From: Lojkania enalia
Lineage: Eukaryota; Ascomycota; Dothideomycetes; Pleosporales
Length of the DNA: 36,186 bases
Reading direction: 5' to 3'
Assembly: GCA_010094045.1 (NCBI GenBank)
Contig: ML986657.1
Coordinates: 2,201 to 38,386 of the forward strand
Each line of letters begins with the position of its first letter. Position 1 is the first letter of the stretch. Made by a program: the position numbers and the translations under genes. Shown here in pieces: positions 1-12,029 of the stretch. The notes under the pieces are model-generated. The model was not told the DNA's origin and did no database searches. It saw nothing but the letters and a program-made list of their open reading frames with translations.

Positions 1-595
1 AGCCTTTCTATATAAGCTTAAAGCTAAGGTTTAGTATCTTTAGGCTGGGGAGAATCTTATCCTATAGGTAGAAGAACTACTTAGATTAGGATACGGATCC
101 CCTAATAGCTATACTAATAAAGTAAGCTTTAAAAGTTAGGAACGCTTCTCTCTTATTTATCCTTAGGATCTAAAACGCCTATTATACCTCTATCTCTTTA
201 TTATCTATAATAAAATATAATTGTAGAAGTAAAATTATTTTTTTAGTATTCTTAAACTAATACTAGTCTAATTTAGCTAGGTATTTTAGCTCTAGATACC
301 CTTTCGTAGTACTAGAGGTATATTTCTATACTAATACTATATATATACACTCTATCTAATAGTAATCTATATTAATCTTAAGTCGGTTTAAGATTAAAAC
401 TTACTATTATTTAAATATAGGTTTATTACTATCTATAAAGCTTTCGATCTTAGGCGTATATTTAGTAAAATAAGCTTAAGGGGGCTTAAAGGTAGCTAAG
501 AGATTTCTTACTAGGGGAGTTGTAAAAGTTTCTTAGTATATTATTAGTACTAATTCGGTGGTTTATAGAGGTTAATTAAGACTAATAGTTCTCTA
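1..595 (-). pseudogene. Gag N-terminal relic of family A copy 2
   Basis: Corresponds by alignment to the gag region 15440-16034 of the complete family A element. It encodes the matrix/capsid-like part only; the CCHC knuckle lies outside the window. The frame is broken by TAA/TAG at former Gln and Trp codons. The start is estimated from the other copy, because no intact ATG can be assigned. Confidence 0.65.
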
Positions 596-1150
596 TTATA
601 TTAAGCGTGCGATCTCTTCTTATAAAATTATAATTTATTCCTTAAGAGTTAGTTTACTCTAATCTTCCTCCGAATTAGATAGGTTCTTTACTACTAGCCT
701 TATAGAGAGGGGTCTATCTATTATAAAGCCCCCTATAAGAGGTAATAATTATTCTATACGCGTAGATAGAAGTTTACTCTTACTATAACTTATACATATA
801 TTAATTCTAGTATAGGAATTAGAAGGTAAATTATAGTTAGATATTAGCGGTTACCTCTAATTCTAATAGGTTATTAGTAGTTTCTAAGTTTCTACCTAGG
901 CGTACTCTACGCGGCTTTTCTAAAGGCAATCCTAATTATAGGGGATAGGAAGTTCTAAACCTAAAGGCTTTAATTAATAGAAGGTTTCTAAAATCCTATC
1001 TAAGTAACTAAATAATTTAATATAATAATATATAAGTATTATAACCTAAACTAAATTAGGTATATTTTAAACTTAGACGTATTTAAATAAATAATTGATG
1101 CGATATTATTAAAGAGGCTATTATTAGTAATATTAAGTTTTTCTATATAA

Positions 1151-1410
1151 TATAATAGCGTAGGTAAGATAATAGGTCTAAATACGGTATAAATCTACTT
1201 AAAGGTATATAGAAGTGTGTAGGAGTTTAGAAACCTAGGAATTCTATTAACACCTATAGGCCTTATATAAAAGGATATAGAAAAACTACTAAGCTACTTA
1301 TAAGGGAGTATACAACTATATACGGATGGGAAAAGGGGTAGAACCGGGGGTAGGATAAGATAAGCGAAAAGATAAAGCTTTTTGTAGAACGATTTCTTTG
1401 TATCGTTATA
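1151..1410 (-). repeat. 5' LTR of family A copy 2, with 19-bp internal deletion
   Basis: Reverse complement of the 279-bp family A LTR. It ends in TATAAC and TATAAT-type termini, which are RIP-altered TG...CA. It is 260 bp long because about 19 bp just inside the start (the ATATATAATCTTATCC region of the other copies) are missing. The other LTRs of the family are all 279 bp. Confidence 0.9.
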
Positions 1411-1415
1411 TATAA

Positions 1416-3786
1416 CGCTATAAAGTTAAAGTTTTCCTTTAGTTCTTAAGTATTATTCTATAAGTTATTATATTCGTCTATCTGTAACTATTTAATTAGA
1501 TAGTATTACTTACTATTCTATATTCTATATCTTATTATTTTCTTAATTTCCTATTTCTAGTCCTCTCTATATATATCTATATTATATACTACTAGTTTAA
1601 TATCTTAAGATACTTTCTCTATAAGTATAATATAGAAGGTTAGATAGATTTTTATAGTTGTAGATAGTTTAAGTTAATAGTTTACGGGTAATATTTATTC
1701 CTTAATCTTATATAGTCCGATTTTAATATAGTCTAATTTACTACTAGATTCTTTACTTTAAATATTTTATTATAGTAGCTAAACTTTTTCTCCCTTTTTA
1801 AATTAAAGTAGTTATTTATATTTCTTATTATAATATTTCTTTATAATATATTATAGAAACTAGAAGTCTTTTTTAGCAAGTCTTATATTTATTAGATAAT
1901 CTTAACTCGTTCCTATACCTATAGTACTTATAATACTACTTTAATTAGAGTATTATAGGTTTTTAGTTTATACCTATAGTTTGCTATAAATAGTAATACT
2001 CTAGTTATACTATATATAGTACTATTATATATAAGTTATACTATTAGTAGTAGTATTACCTAATTATTTTATTTATAGTTAAAGTAGTATTATAGGTATT
2101 ATTCTACTATTTAGTTTATTTATTCTATCTATTTATCTATTTATAGGTAAAATACTATAGATATCTTATACTTAATTTCTAGTAAGTTTATAATTATTTG
2201 CTAAAATTTTAAGGTAAACTTAGTATCTTAGTCTATAATTATTTTCTATAGTATTCTATATTATATAATAATATATTTTAAGAAGATGTTTACAATTTAT
2301 TCTACTAATAATATTTTATTATAGGGAATAAAGTAGGTGTATTTTATAAGTCTATCTATAATAGTTATAATAGAGTTATATACTTCTCCTTTAGAGTAGT
2401 CTTTTAACTTTAGTAGTTTAACGATAAAATCTATAGTAATTTCTATCTATAATTTAGTTAGCGTTTCTAAGTTTTATAATAGTTTATAAGATATATATCT
2501 ATTAAGTTTATTTTATTAGTAATTTATATATTCTTGTAATATATTTTTTATCTATTCTCTTACTTTAGGAAAGTAGAATCCTCTAAGAATTCGTTCTAAT
2601 ATTTTCTCAGTTCTTTAATATCTGTAGGTAGAGGCTTTATAAAATTACCTAATAAATTCTTTTCTAACCTTAACTAGTATATAGATTTAATTATAGATAT
2701 ATAATAGTCTATCTATCTATTCTAGTTCTTATTCTTAAAGTTCTTTAGGTATTCTATTTATTACTAATCTAATTAGAGTTATCTAGCTTACTTCTTTAAT
2801 AATAGTTGTTACTGCGAGTCGTAGGTAGTTATATATTATACTTCTATCTTACTGTCTTTTTAGTAGTATAGCTGTAGTTCCTTTTTCTTACTTATATCCT
2901 AGTAGTCTACTTAATACGTCTACTCATTAATTTTACCTTCTACTAATATAAATAATTTTAAAGTTAAACATAGCTAGTTCTTATAACTATCTAACCTATC
3001 TAGGGGTAAGAGTTTTAGTAGTAAGAAAGGTAGTAAGATTCTTATAGTTGTAATAGACTTTAGTTTACTATTTTACTCCTTATAAGTATATACGCTATTC
3101 TTTAAAATATACTATAATAGCTAAGAGTTCTTAGTTTTATATATTATAGTTTATCTCTACTAGGGTAAGTTTTCGTAAATAGTATACTACTAGATGTCGT
3201 TTTCTATTATAGATTTATATAAGTATTCTAGCTATTCTTATCTCTAATACGTTAGTTTTTATAAAAGCCTTCTTTTCTAGGTTGTAGAATTTTAATACTA
3301 GTCCTTACTAAAATTATCTTTTAACTTCTTAAAAAGCCTTTTCTTACTTATTTCTCTATATAAAAGTAATATCTTTCTTAGATAATTAAGTTAAGGGTAT
3401 AGTTATATCGCTCTAGTTATTTATAAAGGTTTAATAGAAATTATAAAATCCTATTAAAGATTAGATATCTTTAATTAACTTTAAAGTTAGCTAGTTTTTA
3501 ATTGCTACTAGTTTATTTAGATTTATTTATAGTTATCCCAGTTTAATAATAAATTCTAAGTAGTCTATTTATATAGTATAGAATTTATATTTTTTTATTT
3601 TAAGGTATAATTTTACTACTTATAGTATACACAGTACTTGTTTAATATATTTCTTATATTCTTACTATCTTTTTAAGTATACGAGAATGTTATCTAAATA
3701 TACTATATAGAATCGTTTAAGGTATAGTTATAGTACCTTATTAATTTATTTCTAGAAGGTAGCTAGTATATTAATAAGTCTAAATA
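1416..3786 (-). pseudogene. Element B pol relic: RT end, RNase H, integrase, chromodomain
   Basis: Reverse-strand remnant of the downstream half of pol. The RT catalytic box reads YLDNILVY at 3677-3700 (from YLDDILVY). RNase H is recognised by a YNIYNKELLAI-like stretch near 3115-3160. The integrase core at about 2060-2450 keeps the order of D,D-35-E motifs: a TIDFIVKLP-like strand, a D-x-DTKFT-x-KF motif and a degraded HPQTDGQTERINQ-type motif. A chromodomain follows at about 1430-1566, with an E-x-EIKKI start and a W-x-PKENF-like end in which Trp is now stop. Such chromodomains direct integration to heterochromatin. Decay is by in-phase TAA/TAG and Cys/His-to-Tyr changes. Family A copy 2 truncates the end. 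Confidence 0.85.
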
Positions 3787-4000
3787 GTATATGTTATAGG
3801 GATTTTCGGCTAGTCTGCTAAGCTGTATTAGATATCGACGTATAATATTACGGTCGATATTACGCCGGATATCACGCTAGATATTAACTAATATACCCCT
3901 TTTTCATGTACATAAATATAGCCCGCTAGATATCTTTAATCAACTAGTTCAGCTCCTTATCTCCCTCCCTAAAACAAGATTCGCCTCTCACTACAGTATA
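3787..4000. mobile_element. Solo LTR, family X copy 1, with GTATA target duplication
   Basis: A 204-bp unit at 3792-3995 runs from TGTTATAGGG to CTCTCACTACA, so the canonical TG...CA ends are intact. It is flanked by GTATA at 3787-3791 and 3996-4000. It lies inside the RT region of element B. About 12 CA+TG dinucleotides survive in 204 bp, far more than its surroundings, so it is much less RIP-mutated and probably younger. A related copy is at 25181-25384. No internal region for this family occurs in the window. The superfamily is not determined. Confidence 0.9.
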
Positions 4001-4818
4001 ACTAGATATTTAAAGAGTCTCTTTTTTATCTAAAATACTATTTTCCATTCGTCTCTTTTCTTAATATAAATCTAATAGTATATATTCTAGATGTCTAGTT
4101 TTATAAAGATTATAACTTCTCTTAGCTAGTTTCTTAAATCGCGGATAAGTAGTAAGAGGTATTAGTTCTTAATTATAATATTATTAAGGGTGCGATAGTC
4201 TATATATATTTATAGGTCTATTATTCCTTTCTTATCTATAAAGAGTATAGAGTATGCTACTAGTAAGTTTAATTCTCGAATTATTCCCTTCTTTAAGTAC
4301 TCGTCTATATATTATTCTAGAGCCTCTACTTCTCTAAGTATTAGGCTATATATTAGTCTATATCTAGGTTCTTTTCCTAATTATAGTTTAATTTTATAGT
4401 TATATTCTCTATATTTAGATAGGTATTATAGTAGTTTTTAAAGTTATTCTATTAAGTATTAATATTCCTAGAGTATACTATATAACACGTTTTCTACTAG
4501 GAATAATTCTTTTACTACTTCTTTTACTATTATAGCGAGTTGTTTTTTAACTAGCTGGCCTAAGTTTTTAAGGATAATTTATCTAGTTTACTAGTTTATC
4601 TAAGGGTTTTCTTTTCTTAACTATAGAATTTCTAAGATAATATTATGGTCGGCAATTTCTATAATTTAGAATATTTATCTATATTAGATTGTTTCTAAGA
4701 TTTTAAACTTTTCTAGCTCTATAATATATATAACTTTCTTCTAGAAATCTTTTCCCTCTATAATTTAGATTGCGTAGGGTTATTTTAGATATACTATAAG
4801 CATTTCTTTTCTAGTAAT
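4001..4818 (-). pseudogene. Element B pol relic: end of protease and N-terminal RT
   Basis: Reverse-strand continuation of pol between the solo LTR and the Copia insertion. Near 4590-4650 a degraded ADYDIILGIPWL-type segment marks the end of the retropepsin domain. Further along, about 4050-4250, is the RT finger region with an IDYRTLNNITIKN-like block, and near 4100 a KLDI-type strand before the palm. These are typical of Ty3/Gypsy pol. Stops are TAA/TAG at former Gln/Trp codons. The segment joins 9938 onward on the other side of Copia once one ATAAT copy is removed. Confidence 0.8.
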
Positions 4819-4823
4819 ATAAT

Positions 4824-4987
4824 TATTAGAGGGTAGATATCGAGGTAATAAACTTTATACATATTAGCGTTTATAAACTAGTTCTAATTAGAACTAGCTT
4901 TATTTAAATAGTTCTTCTATAAAGCGCGCTTTACTAAGTAAGTAATAATAATATACTTCCTTCTACTCTATCTACTATAGCTTAACA
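4824..4987 (+). repeat. Copia 5' LTR (164 bp)
   Basis: Begins TATTAGAGGG (from TGTTAGAGGG) and ends CTTAACA. It is directly followed by GGTTATAAG, which is in the place of the primer-binding site and is compatible with a TGGT-type tRNA complement, although this was not matched to a specific tRNA. Confidence 0.93.
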
Positions 4988-5129
4988 GGTTATAAGTTTT
5001 TAACTATACTTCCAGCCTGTAGTAAATTAGATTAATTATTATATCGATTTCTAGCTTACTATTACTAACTAATAGGTAGCCTAATAGTAGTATCTAGTTA
5101 ACTAACTAAGCTTAGCTCACACTACTAAT

Positions 5130-8100
5130 ATAGAACACAATACTATTATAGTAGACTATAAGGGAGTTATAAACCTAGTAAAGGATAGTAAGAATATTTT
5201 ACTATAAGAAACCGCCTTATAAAACTAAGTTGTTAGTAAAGCTACTAAAGATATCCTAGAAGGAGTATTTCTACTACCTAAGCCTAGTAAACTAATATAC
5301 TAGGACCTACTACTACGTTTAGATAATATAGAACTATAGGTAGTAAGACTCGTCTAGTAAAATAATTTTGAGAACATTTAACGCACTAATAACGCCTATA
5401 AGGTATAATATAACCGATAGTAGAAAAACTACTACGATTATATTAAGAAGGAAGCCTTTATTATAAGTATTCTACTCGCTATAGTTTACTAAGAGATACT
5501 TAAAGGTCTACGCTTATATAAGATAGTAGAAGTACTCTTATATACTATCCTTAAGTACTATAAAGAGTAAGGTTTTATAGAGGAGTATATTCTCTAGACT
5601 AATTTCTTTAGCCTATATAGTAGTTACTATAATAGTATATCTTAATTTACTAGTAAATTTAAAGCTGGTCTTATATAATTAGATAATATTAACTTTAAGC
5701 CTAGTCCTAAGAGTATTATATTCTAGTTTATTATTGTTATTAAAGATTAATTTAAAACTTACGCGTAGTAATAGTACTAGATTCTATATTAAAGTAGAGT
5801 TCTAGATATTAACGCTATAATTAACGAGATTAATAATAAATTATATTAAGAGGATTTAGTTAAAAAAGTAATAGTACTTCGAGTTTAGCTTAAAGATATA
5901 TAATAGCTTAGCAGTAATTAGTATAAAGGTAAGAGTAAGAGTAATATTAAGACTAGAAGTAAGCCTGCTAATAATAAGCCTATAGAAAGGAGGTACTATT
6001 CTAGCTACTAATATAAGTATTTAAGGGGTAGATTAAACTGCTAGTTTATATATCTAGATAAGGTATTAAAATAATTTCTTAATAAATACCTAGAATTAGT
6101 ATAAAAATTAATCTAATTAGCTTAATTAAACTATATACTGTTAGCTAATTTTAGTACTATTATTAGTATATTAGTAAGTAGTTATAATATTTAGGTTTTA
6201 CTAATACCGTAATATACGATCGAGTAAATACTATAGAAGCCCTATAAGAATTAAATTATCTTTAATACCGGCGCTAATAAGTATATATATAATAATAGGA
6301 CTAAGTTTATCTTAATAGAACAATCTAGTATAGAATATATAAAGATAGGTAGTAGCTTTATTAGAGTAGAAGATAAAGGTATAATACAGCTTTACATTTC
6401 CCTAGCTAGTAGTAGTACTATCGGTATATACTTTACAGAAGTACTATACTATCTAAGTTTCTACGTTTCTATTATCTTCTTAAGTTAGCTTTAACTGAAA
6501 GAACTGTACTACTATAGTCTCTATTAGAAGCTACTACGTATCGAGGATAATAGTAAGATTACCTATATTTTTAAGATTAATAGAATACCTACTTTCCTTA
6601 AGTATATAGATGAGGTACAAGCAGCTTTCTTAATAGTCTATATCGCTGTATTTTCTTTCTAAAACTTACAGCTAGCTTAAAAGTAAGAGATTACCCTATA
6701 AGAAGCTTATAAAATCTGGAACTATACGAACCTAGATAATATAAAGTAGCTATTTAAAACCGTTAACGGCTTAAAGCTTAAAAATACTAAGAAGTTTAAC
6801 TACGAGATATACTATAAGGTAAAAGGTTTTTAATAGATCTCTTATACTCTATAATATTAAGCTTAGCAAGTATTTAATATTATATATCTCGACGTTGTTA
6901 GTTATATCTTACTACTAGGTCCTAATAAAGAGTAATACTAGTTACTTCTTATAGACAATTTTACGCGCTATTAATAGATCTACTTTACTAAGTCTTGTAT
7001 AGAAGTTACCCAAGTACTATTTAGTTTTAATAGAGTAGTTACTATCTAGTATAATAAAATTATTAAGGTCTAATATCTTAATAATAATAAATACTTAATT
7101 AATTAGATAACTATTAAATATTTTAAAAAGTGGGGAATATAGTTATAGCCTTTAATACTATATATAGTATACTAGAACAGTGTTACTAAGGCTAGTAATA
7201 AGCTTACTACAAATAAAGTATAATATATTCTTATTAAAGTACTATACTTACTACTAATATTCTAGCTATATACTATAAAGTATATAGTATAACTCTTTAA
7301 TCTATTACTTACTATAGTATTTACTAATAGTAAAATACTTTTATAAGTATTTAATAAATTCTTAGATTGTCGAAATCTAGTACTAAATCTCTATAACCTC
7401 TACTATTAGAGAAAGATTAGTTATATACTTATTCTAATAGAGTATTATATTAAGAGTAAGAAGTTTAAGAAATATAGCTATAAGAGCTATATAATTAGCT
7501 ATAAGGGATCTTAGATATTCCTTATATAGGATCTATAGAGTAAGAAGGTTATATAATTTAACTCTATAATCTACCTCTAATACCTACTAGTTGTAAGCTA
7601 TATATCTTATTAAACTTAAAAAGTTTACTATAATAAACGTCTATATATCTAGAAAGAGGAATTTAACTATTTAGAGGGTATATAGAATTTAGAGAGTATA
7701 CTACTACCATAGTTAATACTTCTATAGATACCTTTACAGCTAAATAATAATAAATATATTAATCTCCTTAAGTAAAGTAGAGGATACAATTTTAGGAAGG
7801 AGTAATAAGAGATAGACGAGTAATAGAGCGATGAGAATAATCTATTACTATTACTGCTACCTCTACTACTAGTAAAGAAGCCTTATAGCTGTCCTTGCAA
7901 GATAGCAGCTCTACCAATTAAGCCTATACGTCGATTCTTATACTATATACCCCAATAGTTTAATCTAAATATAGTATTAATAGTTAATAATATACCTCTT
8001 TAAGATAAAATAATATTAAACGCTTTTATTACCCTTATATAAAATTTCGCTCTAGTAGTTATAATAAACGCTTATAGTATAAAAGGCGATCTAAATCTCT

Positions 8101-9768
8101 TACCTAAACCTACTTTACTAAAGTAGACGCGCATATATTAATACTTAGAGTAGTAGTATAAGGTAGAGGAAGAAGAAATAGAATTATATATAGAGAATAG
8201 TACCTAGCAGGTTGTTAATTATATACTAGCTAGAACTACTATACTACCTATTAAATAGGTATATAAATATAAATTTAATAATAAAGGACGTCTAGTATAA
8301 TATAAAGCACGCTTTATTATCTATAGTAATTGCTAATATTTAGATCTCTAGAAAGATATATATATATATGTAGTATACTTTATAACTATTAAGTTAATTC
8401 TAGTACTAGTTAACGCTTTTAATCTAGAGTATAACTAGGTTAATATTATTACAGCCTTCTTAAATAGAAAGATAGATAAAAACAACCCTATCTATATTTA
8501 ACTACTAGATAGTACAATTGTACAACTTAATAAAGTACTCTATAATCTCTACTAGTTACTACAACTTTAGTATAAAGAGATTAGCTGCTACTTAATATTA
8601 TATAGATATAGACCTCTTAATTCTAATCTATATATCTTTATTAGTAAAGAGCTATAGTAGATTATCGTTATATATATTAATAATCTGCTCTTTATTTATC
8701 TAATAGCTAAAAGTATAGTAGCTATAAAATAAATAGTTATAAGTATCTATAAATACCGCAATTTTAACCTACTAAACTACTATTTTAGAATCCGTATTAC
8801 GCGCGATTATATAATATATATAATAGAGCTCTCTATAAAATCGTATATTAAGAAGCTTGTATTAATACTTTAGTAAAAGAACTACTATAAGTACAGTATA
8901 CCGTTTAATCTTTTAACTATTAAGCTTACAACTCGCCCTAAAAAAGACGTCTATAATACTAAACTGCTTAATAAATATTAGTTAGTTATTAGTAAACTAC
9001 TATATTTTATATACTTTATACAACTAGATATTATATATTATATTATCTTCTTAGAATACTTTAGTAGCAATCTAATAAGCTTATATTATAAGTATATACT
9101 ATAGATTTTAGATTATTTCTATACTACGTATAACTATATTATAAAGTTCTTAGTACTAGATAGAGCTTAAAAAGTATTAATTAAGTACTTTACTTATATA
9201 CTAGAAATACCTTTTATAAGCTATTTAAATTTGTTATATACTAATTATAAGGATTATAAATTAACAACTAGATATCTATTTAAGCTGTTTAGAGTAACAA
9301 TTTACTATTAATCTTTTAAGAAGCGGTTAGTAATAATATTAATAATAGAAGCTAAATACGTAGCTCTTATATATATAGCTAAGAAAGTAGTATAACTCTA
9401 TTAACTCTACGCTAAGCTAGATATATTATATAAACTACTTTAACTTCTAAAGCTTTATATTAACAATCTACCAGCTATTAAGCTTATTAAGTAGGAAGGA
9501 TACTACTAGTAAAGTAAGTATATTAACATCTACTATTACTAGATTAAGAAGTAAGTAGCTTTTAGTTAATTACAACTCGAACATATTATAATAGTTAATA
9601 TAGAAGCAGACGGTCTAATTAAGCCTCTCTCTACTAAAGCTTATAGCTAATTCCTGTAGCAACTAGATATAGAAGAAGCGCTAATTACTTATAGTTAGTA
9701 CTAGTAGAAGCTACTATCGAGTAATATATATAAATATATACTATAGTTTCCGTTTAGTTTAGAGAGTA
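5130..9768 (+). pseudogene. Copia gag-pol polyprotein relic (single frame)
   Basis: One reading frame can be followed from about 5130 to the 3' LTR with no frameshift. The only stops I met are TAA or TAG at expected Gln or Trp positions. A gag part runs to about 6050 and ends with a Cys/His-rich patch (5994-6041) that is only loosely knuckle-like. The protease motif reads FNTGANKYI at 6261-6287, the usual D(S/T)GA form with Asp now Asn. Integrase covers roughly 6850-7700. RT shows a KYKFNNKG-R-x-KARFV-type entry near 8270, and the catalytic box reads YINNLLF at 8673-8693 (from YVDDLLF). RNase H near 9340 keeps EAKYVAL (from EAEYVAL). The start codon is not identifiable. Confidence 0.92.
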
Positions 9769-9932
9769 TATTAGAGGGTAGATATTAAGGTAATAAACCT
9801 TACAAATATTAGCGTTTATAAACTAGTTCTAATTAGAACTATTTCTATTAAGATAGTTCTTCTAGAAAGCGCGCTTTACTAAGTAAGTAATAATAATATA
9901 CTTTCTTCTACTCCGTCTATTATAGTTTAATA
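9769..9932 (+). repeat. Copia 3' LTR (164 bp)
   Basis: Same length as the 5' LTR and alignable throughout; the differences are mostly C/T or G/A. It starts TATTAGAGGG and ends GTTTAATA (from GTTTAACA). A short purine run, AGAGAG, just before it is the remnant of the polypurine tract. Confidence 0.93.
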
Positions 9933-9937
9933 ATAAT

Positions 9938-11727
9938 TACTAGCTATAAAATTCTTTATTACTCTACTATTAATAAGTATATATACCTTATAGCTGTAGT
10001 ATTATTCTAGTATTATAAAATAATATTCTCCTATAGTTCTATATAATTAAGTTACTTTAGGTTAGTAGGCTATTATTTCTTTTATAAATATATATTTTAG
10101 GCATTTCTGTTCTAAATATTTATACTATAGTCTTCCTCTAATATATACTTTAGATAGTAGAGGTCTAGGTTTAAGTATTATATAGTTTTAAATCTATTTA
10201 GTAACCTCCTATTCTATTATAGTTTCTTACTTTATAGGGTTTTTAAGTACCTTATCTTTATTTAGTCGTCTTAGCTATATACCTATATCTTCTTTTCTTT
10301 TTTAGTAGGCTTTATATTTCCGTTTAATATATAATATCTATACTACTTTAAGATATACTAGATAGTATTAATTTATATAGAAATTGTTATCTTCTCTAAC
10401 TAGATAATTCTATTCTTATTTATATTATAATACCTTTAGTACCTAGTATTTTACTAGTACTTTATTTTATAAGAAGGCTACTGCTTTTCGTACTATATAT
10501 ATAGCTATATTCTAATCTATTATATTAAGGTATCTTTCTACTACTTTTATCGTTTCTATCTATTTTTAGAAGTAGGAGAAACAGATCTCTCTAGGGTAGG
10601 TATTTTACTATTCTTCGTAAACGTTAATAATATCTTATTCTAGTCTATTTTTATTATAGAATCTTAGGAGTAGTTCTTCTCTTAGGGTAGTTATAGGAGC
10701 TAGGGTTCTCTATTTATACTCGATTATTCTTTATTAGTATATAGAACATACTTTAGGTGCTAGTTTAAGTATTAGTATTCTAGTAGTAGATTCTTCTATT
10801 TATAATAGGGTGTTTATTTCTTTATCTTTATCTAATTTTTCTTAAACTTCTTCTAGCTATTTTTTTATACATTCTTATATTACTATAAGTTGTATTTTCT
10901 TCTAAAACTAATATTCTATAACTTCTTTAAATTGTCGGTGTATTTAACACTTATCTTTATTATAGAAGAACTAATATAAAGTCTTATATTCTATAGTTGC
11001 GGCTAGTTTTTCTTTACCTACTTCCTGCGGTTTATCTTCTATAGGCCGGTTTTTCTTTTTTTTCTTTTTACTTTAATATTTCTTTGCTATATATCCTAGT
11101 TTTTAATAATTATAGTACTTAATATCTTTCTTTTAAGTCTTTCTTTCTTAAGTTACCTATAGCTTAAGCTTCTTTTCTCTAGTAGCGTTTAGGTCTATAG
11201 GTCCGCCTGTATTAGCAGCTTTTACTAAAAAGCGTACTCTTTAATAGTATATTTATCCTTTCTTATTTTTAAACTAGTATAGTTCGTCGTTAATTCTTTT
11301 TACTAGTTAGAAGTATAATACTAAATCTTGGGGTTGCTATATATATATTATTACTCTTCTTATTTCTATTTTTAATCCTCTATAGAACTTTACTATTATA
11401 CTATAATCGTTCTATACAACTTTATTAAAGAGCTGTTAAAAGCTTAATATATATAAGATAATAGATTCTAGTTAAACTAGGTTATAAAATCTATCTTCTA
11501 CTACTTATACTTTATTAATATCTCTAAACGCTAGTTTAAGTTTCTATTAAAAATATACTAGACTTATAAATATTACCTTAGTTTTACTTTTCTAATATTC
11601 TTCTACGTAGTTCTTAAAATCTATTAGAAAGGACTAGAACTAGTTAAAGGGTTTACCTATTAGATATACTTCTATAAATGGTACTTTCTTATTCTTATAC
11701 TAGATACTATCTAGGTTAGTATTAATG
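9938..11727 (-). pseudogene. Element B gag C-terminal part and protease start
   Basis: Reverse-strand frame of element B between Copia and transposon C. A canonical CX2CX4HX4C zinc knuckle lies at 11076-11117, read as Y-Y-N-Y-*-K-L-G-Y-I-A-K-K-Y with each Cys and His turned to Tyr by one transition. Upstream (higher coordinates) is an alpha-helical capsid-like gag segment; downstream is a Lys/Glu-rich linker. Near 9950-9990 a LINSRVIKNFIAS segment is the mutated LIDSGATGNF active site of the retropepsin, cut right after it by Copia. Stops are TAA/TAG. Confidence 0.8.
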
Positions 11728-11729
11728 TA

Positions 11730-11778
11730 TTCTACTATCGAAGCGGCTAAACCATCGAAGCGGCTACTTTTTCTTAGT
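11730..11778 (+). repeat. Left TIR of C, with two tandem 17-bp units
   Basis: After TTCTACT come two tandem 17-bp units (11737-11753 and 11754-11770), each starting ATCGAAGCGGCTA, then TTCTTAGT. The right end matches as the inverted repeat. Confidence 0.93.
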
Positions 11779-12029
11779 ATTACAAACACTACGTACGAAC
11801 TATAATAAATCTACAACACGACCTTCTATTAATTTAATAAGAAGGTAGAATTAAGCTTGCCTTACAGGCGTATAAATTAGGCTAGTTTAAGAGCGTATAA
11901 CGCGCTGCTATAACTTTTAACGTACAATATTAATAACTTTCTACTCGACTTTACGGAATCGCATTTCGCCCTCGTATACAACCAAATTACTAGAAGCTTA
12001 TAGTAACCAAAGAATAAACAATTGTATAA

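Larger units (their letters stand above)
1..1410 (-). mobile_element. Ty3/Gypsy element, family A, copy 2 (5' end only, runs off window)
   Basis: This is the reverse-strand counterpart of the first 1.4 kb of the complete family A element at 14606-21850. Position 1 corresponds to about 16034 there, and the two copies align almost throughout with mostly C/T or G/A differences. It contains the 5' LTR (1151-1410), the leader and the start of gag; the rest lies left of the window. It sits in the chromodomain end of element B, so it arrived after B. Its target duplication would be TATAA at 1411-1415, but the partner is outside the window. It is heavily RIP-mutated and not functional. Confidence 0.9.
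4819..9937 (+). mobile_element. Complete Ty1/Copia retrotransposon with ATAAT target duplication
   Basis: The element spans 4824-9932 (5109 bp), with two 164-bp LTRs and ATAAT duplications at 4819-4823 and 9933-9937. It contains one long gag-pol frame in the order protease, integrase, RT, RNase H, the Copia order. It is inserted in the protease region of element B and lies in the opposite orientation. All coding domains carry RIP damage, so it is an immobile relic. Confidence 0.95.

Noticed and set aside
5994..6041. Canonical CCHC zinc knuckle in Copia gag
   Set aside because: Cys/His-like positions exist but spacing does not fit CX2CX4HX4C even after allowing RIP transitions.
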